From: JAIPDZ01 sp034522175
Lineage (GTDB): Bacteria > Desulfobacterota > DSM-4660 > Desulfatiglandales > Desulfatiglandaceae
Length of the DNA stretch: 64,000 nucleotides
Assembly: GCA_034522175.1 (NCBI GenBank)
Contig: JAXHLQ010000001.1
Location: forward strand, 2,418,001-2,482,000
Direction of reading: 5' to 3'
The position numbers and the translations under genes are program-made. The notes below the pieces were generated by a model, which was not told the origin of the DNA, searched no databases, and was given only the letters and a program-made list of their open reading frames with translations. Positions 27,518 through 36,399 of this stretch are shown here, piece after piece. How positions within the stretch are numbered: the stretch's first letter is position 1; each line of letters starts with the position of its first letter.

Positions 27518-27660
27518 AAATCGGGATCGGTATCGAAATCGGTCGTCGGATGAGCGAGCGATCTTTCAGTCGCGGCGAATTTCGATCCCGATCTCGATAG
27601 CGATTTCGATCCCGATCCCGATAGCGATTTTGATCCCGATCCCGATAGCGATTTTGATTG
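27518..27660. repeat. 24-bp tandem array with an inverted partner
   Basis: Three full 24-base units (27580-27603, 27604-27627, 27628-27651) of the form TTTYGATCCCGATCYCGATAGCGA, plus a partial fourth. At 27518-27545 a sequence AAATCGGGATCGGTATCGAAATCG is the inverted complement of the unit, so the whole region can fold as a long hairpin. The units differ by only one or two bases. A minus-strand frame through it gives NRYRDRD repeats, which I regard as non-coding. The rest of the 419-base gap between the DnaJ-like gene and ackA holds nothing else I can support. Confidence 0.75.
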
Positions 27661-27841
27661 TTTTGCCCAAATAGGACGATTATCACCGTATGTATTAGAA
27701 AATATAAGGCAGGCTTCCCGTGAATCAAGGTGGGGGTGCGCTTGATCATTCTTTATCCATGGGGCATAATCGCGGGACTTTTTCGGTCGTCCGGTTTTGG
27801 GATGAAACGGCCACTATGAAACACACGAAAGGTGATCTCAC

Positions 27842-29049
27842 ATGAGGATACTGGTCATCAATGCGGGAAGCTCTTCCATAAAATATCAGCTCTTCAACAT
27901 GAAAAGCCGTGAACGGCTGGCCCGAGGAATGGCGGAGGGGATCGGGGAGGTCAAAGGGTGTTTGACCCACACCGTTCGCCCCGAAGGTGCTTCGCCGGGT
28001 ACCCGGGTGATGGAAGGCCGGATCCATGACCACCGTGAAGGATTGTCGCACATCGTCGAGTGGCTGACCGACCCGGAGGGCGGGGTTGTTCAATCGGCAT
28101 CAAAGATCGATGCGGTGGGGCATCGTGTGGTACACGGAGGCCGATCATTTCGCGCCTCCGCCCGTGTGGATGACCGGGTCATTGCGGCGATCCGAGAGAC
28201 GATTCCCCTGGCCCCGCTGCACAATCCCGCCAATCTGACCGGCATTGAAGTGGCCCGGGAGATGTTTCCCTCGGCCATCCAGGTGGCGGTCTTTGATACG
28301 GCCTTTCATCACACCCTGCCTGAAAAGGCCTTTTTGTATGCCATTCCCTTTGATCTGTATGAGCAAAGCGGAATTCGAAAATATGGGTTTCACGGATCAT
28401 CCCATGCCTACGTGGCAGAGGCGGGGGCCGCCTATCTCGGAAAGCCGGTGGAAGCGCTCAGGATGATCAGCGTACATCTCGGAAACGGATCCAGTGTCAC
28501 GGCGATCCGAGACGGTGTGTCGGTGGATACCAGCATGGGCATGACCCCTCTCGAGGGGTTGGTCATGGGGACCCGTCCGGGGGATCTGGATCCGGGTCTT
28601 TTGTTTTACCTGTCCCGAACCCACGGCATGTCGTGGGACGCAATTGAACAGCTTATCCATCATGAAAGCGGTCTGAAGGGCCTGTGCGGGACCAATGACT
28701 TCCGGGAGATATTACATCGAGAAAGAGATGGGGATTTAAGGGCCAAAACGGCCTTGGAGGTGTACGGCTACCGGGTGAAAAAATATATCGGCGCCTATAC
28801 GGCTGTTCTGGAGGGGCTTGATCTCCTGATTTTTACCGGCGGAATCGGCGCCCATTCACCGGACATCCGACGCCGTGTATGCGAGGGCCTTGAATGGCTT
28901 GGGTGGACTTGGATTCAGGGAAAAACAGGTCTCAAGATGCGGACATACGAGACATCAGCGCCGCAGGGAGTACCGCCAAGATCCTGGTGGTCCCGACGGA
29001 CGAGGAGCTTAAAATCGCACAGGAAACGCTGAAGGTGATTTCACGTTGA
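27842..29049 (+). CDS. ackA: Acetate kinase (one-base frameshift near the C-terminus)
   Basis: Interconverts acetyl phosphate + ADP and acetate + ATP. N-terminal VINAGSSSIKYQLF, HRVVHGG, the catalytic arginine/aspartate region FDTAFHHTLPE, FHGSSHAYV, HLGNGSS and FTGGIGAHSPD are all present. After LEWLG the frame goes astray; the other frame gives VDLDSGKN...DISAAGSTAKILVVPTDEEL to TGA 29047-29049, the normal ending. One extra G at 28901-28903 restores 402 residues. It has no pta neighbour in the window. In an anaerobe with Wood-Ljungdahl enzymes it would make ATP from acetyl-CoA-derived acetyl phosphate. Confidence 0.9.
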
Positions 29050-29192
29050 GAGAGACGTTCGAAAAATGCTCAATTTTGTTCGAGGTCAAGGAAGGTGAAA
29101 ATTTCAACCACAGGAATATGGATAATATTTCGAGGATTGAAATTTAAGCCTGACGCCGAGATCGGGCAAAAGGGGGCGTTTTTCAAACGTCT

Positions 29193-30254
29193 CTAAGCTT
29201 TCGCGCTCTTCCACCCCGTGGATGGAAACTGCTCTCTTCCTTTATTTAGAATGAGCGATTCACACCGGGGGAGGGAATTGATGAACCGGGTGCCCTGAGC
29301 CGGACCCATGACAAAGACGCTGGTGGAGAGGGCGTCCGCATCCATGGCCCGGTCCGCCCGGACCGATACACTGATGGAAGCGCTGGGGGAGAGGCCGGTT
29401 CTGGGGTTGACGATGTGATGGAACATCTTTTCCCGGTCAAAATAGATCTCGTAATTTCCAGACGTGGCAATGGCGCCGTCGGTCATGTGGATCATGTCGG
29501 GGTAATGTCTTTTCTTCTGGGGATCCTGGATGGCGATGGTCCACGGTTTTTTGTCCTTTGCGTGTCCCATGGTCCGGATGTCGCCTCCGGCATTCACCAG
29601 GTGATTCTTCATCTCGTGGCGCGCCAGGACCGCTGAGACCTGATCCACGATATAGCCCTTGGCGATGCCATCCAGGGTGATGCCCATGCCCGGTTTTTCG
29701 AAACGAATGATGCCGTTTCCATAGTGGATCCGGTCGGCATCCACCAGGGCCAGGGCCTTTTTTAACTCAGCGTTGGAGGGTGGGGTATGCGAGCCCTCGG
29801 CGAAACGGGCCTTGAACAGATCCACCACCGGTTTGATGGAGATATCGAAGGCCCCCCCGCTCACTTTGTGATAGCGCATGGATTGGGTGATGACAGCCGC
29901 CACCTCGGGCGGAATATCCTTCAAAACCCCCTCGGTATTAAGCTGGGCCAGTGCGGTCCTGCTGTCAAAACGGCTCATAATACCGGTCAACCGGTCGATT
30001 TCCTCAAACGCCTCACCCATGGCCGCCTCTGCCTGGTCTCTCGAAGGGTGCAAAATTGTTATGGACACAAAGGTGCCCATGGCCAGCCGGGTTTGTGAGA
30101 CTTTGTAAAGCCTGCGGTCAAACCGCAGGGCCTCAGCCGAAACCGGAATGGCTGCGGCAGTGGCCACACCGGCACTTAGAATCCCGGTAAGCTTCAGAAA
30201 AGAGCGCCGGTTCATGGGTTCTCTTTCAGTAAGGAATCGGTTGATGGTATTCAT
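29193..30254 (-). CDS. apbE: FAD:protein FMN transferase
   Basis: Exported flavin transferase, 353 residues, that attaches FMN covalently to threonine/serine in RnfG and RnfD. A twin-arginine signal (MNRRSFLKLTGILSAG) is followed by the family motifs MGTFVSITI, FDISIKP, DGIAKGYIVD, NAGGDIRTMG and HHIVNPRTG with the late DALSTSVFVMG. ATG 30254 follows GGAGGCAGATC. It is the last gene of the rnf operon, 30 bases below rnfB, which fits its job of maturing that complex. Confidence 0.93.
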   Translation of the reverse strand: MNTINRFLTEREPMNRRSFLKLTGILSAGVATAAAIPVSAEALRFDRRLYKVSQTRLAMGTFVSITILHPSRDQAEAAMGEAFEEIDRLTGIMSRFDSRTALAQLNTEGVLKDIPPEVAAVITQSMRYHKVSGGAFDISIKPVVDLFKARFAEGSHTPPSNAELKKALALVDADRIHYGNGIIRFEKPGMGITLDGIAKGYIVDQVSAVLARHEMKNHLVNAGGDIRTMGHAKDKKPWTIAIQDPQKKRHYPDMIHMTDGAIATSGNYEIYFDREKMFHHIVNPRTGLSPSASISVSVRADRAMDADALSTSVFVMGPAQGTRFINSLPRCESLILNKGREQFPSTGWKSAKA

Positions 30255-30284
30255 GATCTGCCTCCATTATGCACGTAAAATCGG

Positions 30285-31148
30285 TTAAGCCGCCACGGTT
30301 TGTTGGGCCGCCTGCTGGTCTACAGGGGTGAAGGCCCGCACGATGTTTCGGGGGCACTTTTCGATGCAGACGGTTTCGCACTCGGACCCGTAGGCCATAC
30401 ATGCCTTGTGATCGATTTTTATAAGACCCTCCTCGAGGCTGATGGCCTTCGCAGGACAAGATTTAACACATATCTTGCACGAGATGCAACCGATGTCACA
30501 CACTTCCTTGACGGCCTTCCCCGGGTCTTTGGTGCTGCATGGGACCCAGACCCTTGCCTGAGCCGGCATCAATTCAATAATGGTTTTCGGGCAGGCCCGG
30601 ACACAGGTGCCGCAGCCGACACACAAATCCGGGTCCACTACCGGGAACCCATCTCTTATGGATATGGCGTCAAAGGGACAGCTTTGTTCACAGTCGCCCA
30701 GGCCGATACAGGCATATTGGCAGGCATAGGGACCGCCGAAGGCCAGACTGGCCCCTGCACAGGATCCGTAGCCGATATAATCCAGTTTTTTCCGGACGTT
30801 TCCTTCTATCCTCGAACAGCGTACGGCGGCGATCAAGTCTTCCACAGAGGCCATCTTTTTCTCCGTGATCTCCGCCACCATCTCCGCCACCTCCGTTTTT
30901 CCAGGGAAACAGAGGGTGGGGGAGACATCAGGGTCGTTGACCACTGCTTCGGCATAGGCTTCACACCCGGGGAAGCCGCATCCCCCTCACTGGGCCCCTG
31001 CCAGGACCTCGAGAACTTCCTCCACCTTGGGATTGGCCTCCACCGAAAATTTGTGCGCGGCGAGGGCCAGTCCGATTCCGAAAAAGAGCCCGATACATCC
31101 CAGTACGGCCAGACCCCCGAGTGCCAATTTGATTAAAACCGGATCCAT
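30285..31148 (-). CDS. rnfB: Rnf complex subunit RnfB, with in-frame UGA likely read as selenocysteine
   Basis: Iron-sulfur electron-transfer subunit, 287 residues. ATG 31148 behind AGGAGTATA starts a membrane anchor (LGGLAVLGCIGLFFGIGLAL). Codon 54 is TGA (30987-30989) in LAGAQ-TGA-GGCGFPGC. RnfB proteins have cysteine here, the first ligand of the [4Fe-4S] domain CxxCxxxxC...C (the others are C57, C62, C80). The frame is the same on both sides, so nothing but the codon is changed. Later come two ferredoxin pairs (CIGLGDCEQSCP, CVGCGTCVRACP, CISCKICVKSCP) and a final CETVCIEKCP. Selenocysteine is the best reading; a nonsense error is the alternative. Confidence 0.85.
30957..30989 (-). promoter_or_regulatory. 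Candidate bacterial SECIS stem-loop after the rnfB UGA
   Basis: Nine bases after the TGA, GGCTTC (30972-30977) pairs perfectly with GAAGCC (30957-30962) around a 9-base loop CCCGGGTGT. The spacing from UGA to loop (15 bases) fits bacterial SECIS elements. The loop does not begin with the G often required, and a competing GGGGA/TCCCC helix exists, so the element is plausible and not certain. Confidence 0.45.
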
Positions 31149-31156
31149 TTATACTC

Positions 31157-32113
31157 CTAAAAGATACTCATTCCTGAAAACCCCAAAAAGGCCAATGCGA
31201 AAAGCCCCGCCAGCACAAAGGCGACGGGGAGCCCTCGAAAGGTCGGCGGGACATTGGCCAGTTCCAGTCGTTCCCGAACAGACGACATGAGGAACAGGGC
31301 AATGAGAAACCCTAAGCCTGCCCCGAGGGCCAGCATCAGACTCTCAAAGGCGTTGTACTCATTATCCGCAAGGATAAGGGGTACGGCGATAATGATACAG
31401 TTGGCAATCACCAATACCAGGTATACCCCGAACGCCTTGAACAGCGCCGGATTGACCTTTCTCAAAATGGTATCCACGGCCTGAACCGACAGGGAGACCA
31501 ATCCGATGAAGACCACGATCTGCAAAAAATCGAGGCGGTAGGGCTTCAGCACGAACTGATACAGAAACCACGCCATCATGGCGCTCACCACGATGACCAG
31601 CGTGAATGTGATGCCCATCCCCACGGCGGTGGATTTCTTCTGGGAGGTCCCGAAAAAGACACAGAGCCCCAGATACTTGGTGAAGACAAAGTTGCTGATG
31701 ATCATGGCCCCAATGAACACGGACAGGAGATAACCGATATAGAGCTTCTTTACGGTCAGGATCGCCGGACCGATGGATTTGCCCCGGGAACGGATGTCCG
31801 TTGTGGTCACCACATGGGGTTGATCCTGATTCAGGTCATCTTTGAAGACCAGGGTGACCTTGCGGTTGTCCTGGCTGAGCTGAATCTCTTCAATGGTGAG
31901 TCGAATATCCGGATCCGGCTTTTCATAGACGGTAAAGCTCGCCGTGTCCCGGGCCCATGATGCGTCCACCGGTCCTGCAAATTCCAGGGTGATTCGGTTC
32001 GTGTCTTCAAAGGCCGTCTTTTTGACAAAACGGTGGTCACTCTGGCATCCCGCCAAAAAAATGCCCGTGATCAGGAGCATGACCGCCATCAGAAAGGATT
32101 TCTGCTTGCGCAT
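31157..32113 (-). CDS. rnfA: Rnf complex subunit RnfA with N-terminal lipoprotein/Ig-like extension
   Basis: Residues 123-318 are a normal RnfA: six membrane helices beginning LYIGYLLSVFIGAMIISNFVF with KYLGLCVFFGTS, a subunit of the sodium- or proton-pumping Rnf complex. Residues 1-122 are extra. They start with a signal peptide and lipobox LAGC (C23), then a beta-rich stretch (NRITLEFAGPVDAS...RKVTLVFKDDL...VVTTTDIRSRGKSIGPA) like SbsA/Big_5-type Ig domains. Ordinary RnfA is about 193 residues. I start at ATG 32113, six bases from GGGGAG, overlapping the end of rnfE. Between 31149 and 31156 there is only a short gap to rnfB. Confidence 0.9.
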   Translation of the reverse strand: MRKQKSFLMAVMLLITGIFLAGCQSDHRFVKKTAFEDTNRITLEFAGPVDASWARDTASFTVYEKPDPDIRLTIEEIQLSQDNRKVTLVFKDDLNQDQPHVVTTTDIRSRGKSIGPAILTVKKLYIGYLLSVFIGAMIISNFVFTKYLGLCVFFGTSQKKSTAVGMGITFTLVIVVSAMMAWFLYQFVLKPYRLDFLQIVVFIGLVSLSVQAVDTILRKVNPALFKAFGVYLVLVIANCIIIAVPLILADNEYNAFESLMLALGAGLGFLIALFLMSSVRERLELANVPPTFRGLPVAFVLAGLFALAFLGFSGMSIF

Positions 32114-32115
32114 AA

Positions 32116-32736
32116 TCAACTCCCCTTTTTCCTTCTGTTGTACTTCAGCTCCATATAATTAAACATGGCCATCATCAGTCCTACACAGAAAAAGCCGGCT
32201 GCGGGGAGGACAAAGAAGAGGAGCGGGCGGAACCCGAGAACGTCATAACCCAGTATGGTCCCCATCCCCAGCAGTTCACGCACCAGGCCCAGGGCCATCA
32301 TACCGAACATAAACCCAAACCCCATGCCGATGCCGTCCCAGAAGGATGCACCGACGGAATTTTTGCAGGCGAAGGTCTCCAGCCGCATGGTGATGATGGC
32401 GAAGGCCACGATGAGTTTCACGAAGATGCCCATCTCCTTGTAGGCCGCCGGCATATATGCGGCCAGGACCAGATCGATGACGGTGACCCAGGTGGCGATG
32501 GTCAGGGTATAGGTGGGGATTCGAATCCGGGGGTGAATGTAATTCTTGATGGCGGCGATGGTGCAACTGGAGAAGACCTGTACGAAGAGGACGGCGATGC
32601 CCAATAGAATGCCGTTCATCACGGTGGTGCTGATTCCCACGGCCGGGCACATGGAGAGGGCCAGACGGAATATGGGATTTTCGTTCAAGATGCCGTTCGA
32701 GAACAATTGAAAATGGGTCTTGGTTGTCGCGGGCAC
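32116..32736 (-). CDS. rnfE: Rnf complex subunit RnfE
   Basis: Membrane subunit of 206 residues, homologous to RnfA but in the opposite topology. Typical motifs: NPIFRLALSMCPAVGIST near the start, FSSCTIAAIKNYIHPRIRIP, and RLETFACKNSVGASFWDGIGMG. The conserved cysteines (C28 region and FACKN) correspond to the intramembrane [2Fe-2S] ligands described for RnfA/E. The GTG at 32736 follows GAGGAGGCATAACC. Lies between rnfG and rnfA as usual for the order CDGEAB. Confidence 0.93.
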   Translation of the reverse strand: MPATTKTHFQLFSNGILNENPIFRLALSMCPAVGISTTVMNGILLGIAVLFVQVFSSCTIAAIKNYIHPRIRIPTYTLTIATWVTVIDLVLAAYMPAAYKEMGIFVKLIVAFAIITMRLETFACKNSVGASFWDGIGMGFGFMFGMMALGLVRELLGMGTILGYDVLGFRPLLFFVLPAAGFFCVGLMMAMFNYMELKYNRRKKGS

Positions 32737-32763
32737 GGTTATGCCTCCTCCATTGACGACACG

Positions 32764-33677
32764 CTAAAAGGCCACCGGAATATGCTGCTGTGAAATGATC
32801 TCATCCAGGATCTCCATCCGGTAGGCGAATTTCTTCATCATATTTTTCACGCCCATGGTGACGGCCCGGCTCGAGATGGTGGCTCCGGTCAGCGCATAAA
32901 TATCCTTATCCTGGTACTGGCTTCTAATGGTATCGATGACCCCCTTGGAGAGGGTTTCCTCACCGGTCTTATGGGATTCGAGGTATTTCCTGAAATCTTC
33001 CGGGAGCGGCTCTTTTGTGACCTTCAGCTCCTTGACATGGTCAAAGGATTTTCCCTTGAACTGATTTTTGAAATAGTCCCGTTCAATTTCAGCACCCAGA
33101 CCCGGATCCTCCTCATGCTCCATGATTTCAAGGCCGATGATCTCAAAAGAGGGATCCACGGCCAGCATGACCTCGATAAAGGTCTTGAACCCCGGAAATT
33201 CACCGGGGATGAGGTAGGCCACCCGTTTATCGCCCAGACGGGCCACCGTGGTGGAGTCTGTATAGGAAAACCGTTTGGGGAGGCGAATGATTTTAGCGAG
33301 TGCGGCCTGTCGTTCAGGGGCCTCCTCAACGGTTTCCGGCGTCAGATCCACCTGTTCCCTTCCGACAAACTGGCCGTCCAGATTCAGAATCACCAGATCA
33401 TACCCCACACCGTCGCCCCGGTCCACCGGGACAAGATATCCCATGGTCTTCGCATCCCCGTCTTCGATGATGTAGCGGTAAAAGGCATGGAGACTGAGGT
33501 CGTCGGGGGCGCGATTCTTTTGGAGTACCCGATGAGTTGCAGCATGGTCCGGTGTTCATTGACCTGCTCATTGTGCTTCTTGGCCTTGTCCGTGATAATA
33601 AAGACCGACCCCATGAGAAGCCCGGCCATAAGGCAGGAGATGGTCAGCGCGACGGTGATGCGGATGATCTCCTTCAT
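32764..33677 (-). CDS. rnfG: Rnf complex subunit RnfG, FMN-binding (one-base frameshift)
   Basis: Periplasm-facing flavoprotein with one N-terminal helix (ALTISCLMAGLLMGSVFIIT) and an FMN-binding domain ending IYALTGATISSRAV, where the TGAT threonine is the covalent FMN site filled by ApbE. The first about 53 residues are in one frame and the rest in another; an extra A in the run at 33518-33521 gives ...GYSKKNRAPDDLSLHAFYRY and a 304-residue protein. The start ATG 33677 overlaps the rnfD stop by four bases and follows AGGAGCGCTGAA. Confidence 0.9.
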
Positions 33678-34701
33678 TTCAGCGCTCCTTTTTGGGCCGC
33701 AAAACGCTTGGGCCTAAACCACCCCTCCAGTGCGGGTACCAGCGGATTCATGAGCAGTATGGCGTAGCATACCCCCTCGGGATACCCGCCCTTGAGTCGA
33801 ATCAGGACGGTGAGCGCACCGATACCGGCGCCGAAGATCAGTTTTGCCGTTCGCTGGGAGGGGGAGGTCACATAGTCCGTGGCCATATAAAACGCCCCCA
33901 GAATCACCCCGCCGGAAAGGACAGAGAGAAGGGGATTCCCGGTGAAAGGCGTCTCTCCGCCGAACACCCACGTGAAAAATCCGACCGAAACGATGACCGA
34001 TACGGGGATGTGCCAGGTGATATAGCGTTTATAGAGGAGGAAGATGCCGCCCAGAATGAGAAGCAGGCCCGAGGTCTCACCGATACACCCGGGTCTCAGT
34101 CCAATAAAGAAATCCCGGTAAATGGTGGACATGGACCCGAACTGTTCCATCAGCGCCTGGATCCCGTAGTGTTTCAGGACATACAAAGGCGTTGCCGTGG
34201 ACACGGCATCGACGCCCTGGCCCATGTAGGTGAAGATAGCGGCGTCCCGAAGGGGCGGTAGCCAGGCCGAGGTCATGGCCACGGGAAAGGTGGCCATCAA
34301 AAACGCCCTTCCGATCAGCGCCGGATTGAAGATGTTGAACCCGATGCCCCCCAGCAGGTGCTTGGCGATGTATATGGCCATCACCGCCCCAGGATCGGTA
34401 TCCAGTAGGGGACGCCGGGGGGAATGACATAGGCCATCAACAGACCCGTAATGACAGCACTGCCGTCGCGGATGGTCACCGGGCGCTTCAACAGCTTCTG
34501 CGAAACCGCCTCCACCGCCACACAACTGCCGACGCTGATGAGCGTGATAATGAGGGTCTGGAAGCCGAAGACAAAGACCGACAGGATCAGCGGTGGGATC
34601 AGGCATGCCACCACGGTCCACATGATCTTTTCCACGGACTCCCGGCTCTTGATGTGGGGCGAGACGGAGACCGTCAGCACGTTGGACCCTGCATCCGGCA
34701 A
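33674..34701 (-). CDS. rnfD: Rnf complex subunit RnfD (one-base frameshift; start uncertain)
   Basis: Membrane subunit with covalently bound FMN. The first frame has SPHIKSRESVEKIMW and YVIPPGVPYWIPILG. After a missing G at 34387-34390, the second has AVMAIYIAKHLLGGIGFNIFNPALIGRAFL, then STATPLYVLK (FMN threonine region) and TDYVTSPSQRTAKLIFGAGIG. I give the TTG at 34701, but its ribosome site is poor. A perfect AGGAGG at 34737-34742 is eight bases before an in-frame ATC (34728), with no ATG between. Either the start is unusual or a base is wrong. Corrected length from TTG is 342 residues. Confidence 0.88.
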
Positions 34702-34742
34702 TAATCCGTTTTTATCTCCCGTTTCGATGGGATATACCTCCT

Positions 34743-34920
34743 ACGAAGTATGTTTTCGCGCAGAGACGCAGGGACGCAGAGGAAAAACTATTTAAATTTT
34801 AAACACTTACCGTTGTGTTCTTTGCGGCTTTGTTTGCCCCGTAGGTCCGGAAGATCCTACTGGGGCGTGAGTCCCGCCGTGGCGGGATTGACTTCCTTAC
34901 GAATGAATTAAAGCTTTAAA
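34743..34920. repeat. Dispersed intergenic repeat, copy 2, inside the rnf operon
   Basis: Second copy of the element at 25369-25541, here between rnfC and rnfD. The left block GTATGTTTTCGCGCAGAGACGCAG is identical for 24 bases; the middle is diverged; GTCCCGCCGTGGCGGGATT and CTTACGAATG end it. No ORF. It separates two genes that are normally adjacent or overlapping and adjoins the rnfD ribosome site, so it may affect rnfD expression. Confidence 0.7.
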
Positions 34921-34923
34921 ACG

Positions 34924-36245
34924 CTACTTCTTGGCCTTCATTTTGCCCAGACGGATGAATTGCACCAGCGGGCGTTTGGCCGGGCACGTATAGGCACAGC
35001 AGCCGCATTCAAAGCACTCGAATACGCCGAACTGGGAGGTTTCTGCGGCACGGCCCGCCTCTACATAGATGCCGATCTCGTTGGGGGACAGTCCCATGGG
35101 GCAGGCATCGAGACACCATCCACATCGGATACACTGTCCGTGGGGGGTAATGTCGATCTCGTCATGGGTCAAAAAAAGGATCCCGGAGGTCGTCTTGGTC
35201 ACGGGGATGTCGAGATCGGGCACGGCAAATCCCATCATGGGCCCGCCCATGACCACCTTGTTTAGATTCGGCGTGGTCCCCCGAGAAACTCGGCAATATC
35301 GCTCACCCGGGTACCCACTTTCACCCGGAGGTTGGCGGTCCTGGCAATCCCCCGGCCCGATACGGTAATGACCTTTTCATAGAGCGGCTTTTCCAGAACC
35401 ACGGCATCGTAAATGGCCTTGGTGGTGCCCACATTCTGGACAATGACGCCCACATCAAAGGGGAGGCCGAAGCCGGGCACGCGGCGTCCGGTAATCCCTT
35501 CGATGAGCTGTTTTTCCGATCCTTGCGGGTATTTGACCATCAGGGGATTCACCTCAATGTGCGTGCCGCCGGAGGAGGTCTTAAGAGCGGCATCCGTCAG
35601 GGCCTCTATGGCGTCGGACTTGTTGACTTCAACGCCAATGTGGCAGGTGGTGATCCCGAGGATGGTGAGAATGATTTTTGCGCCCTCGATGATCTGATCG
35701 GGGTGCTCCAGCATCACCCGGTGGTCGGTGGTCAAATAGGGTTCACATTCCGCCCCGTTGATGATCAGGGTGTCCACCTTCGCTTCCGGGGGCGGGGAGA
35801 GCTTGACATGGGTGGGGAACCCGGCGCCGCCGATGCCTACGATACCGGCGTCTTTTATCCGTCCCAGCAGGTTCTTGCTCGACAGGGCGGTCCAGTCCGT
35901 AGGCGAATACTCCCGGGGAGCGGCTTCCGTGTCTGTTTCAATAAGGATAGACTTAGCGCGGACCTGGACGGGGTGCCCGGACGTCCCTATGTTTTTGACC
36001 TTACCCGTGACGCTGCTGTGGATGTTGGCGCCGAGTCCCTGCGTGACCTCACCGATCAGGTCCCCTTCCGAAACCGTATCCTTTTTCTTGACCAGGGCAT
36101 CGGCTGGTGCACCAAAGTGCTGGTTCAGCAGGATTTCAAGTTCACGGGGAACCGGCATCGGTTCAATCTTCTGATGTTCGGCCAGTGACTTGCTTTCTTC
36201 GGGGTGCGTTCCCCCTTTGGGGAATGTGAGTGCGGGTTGCGTCAT
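34924..36245 (-). CDS. rnfC: Rnf complex subunit RnfC (one-base frameshift)
   Basis: Soluble NADH-binding, FMN and iron-sulfur subunit, first gene of the operon. The first frame has a barrel-sandwich N-terminus (FPKGGTHPEESK), NADH/FMN motifs GIVGIGGAGFPTHVKL and INGAECEPYLTTDHR, and SLBB-like VGTRVSDIAEFLGG. The frame is then lost at C5 35278-35282. One extra G joins TTPNLNKVVMGGPMMGFAV and the ferredoxin pair CIRCGWCLDACP and CFECGCCAYTCP. Corrected length 440 residues. No clear ribosome site precedes ATG 36245. A TATAAT at 36326-36331 (minus strand) is a possible -10 for the operon, without a recognisable -35. Confidence 0.92.
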
Positions 36246-36399
36246 CGGGATGTTTGGGAAACCAGATCAAAAAATTCTGTTAGGCCATGAAAAATATCTC
36301 GTTAATTAAAATAAGTGCTTAAAAGATTATAGCCGCCGCCTTTTTTCAGCTACGATTTTTAGAATCGGGCACACTTAAAACAATAAACAGGGGTGTTTG

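Noticed and set aside
27580..27660. Possible CRISPR array
   Set aside because: The units are contiguous with no unique spacers, and no cas genes are in the window.
27510..27749. Minus-strand frame encoding NRYRDRD repeats
   Set aside because: It is the translation of the 24-bp tandem array; no ribosome site, no conserved ends.
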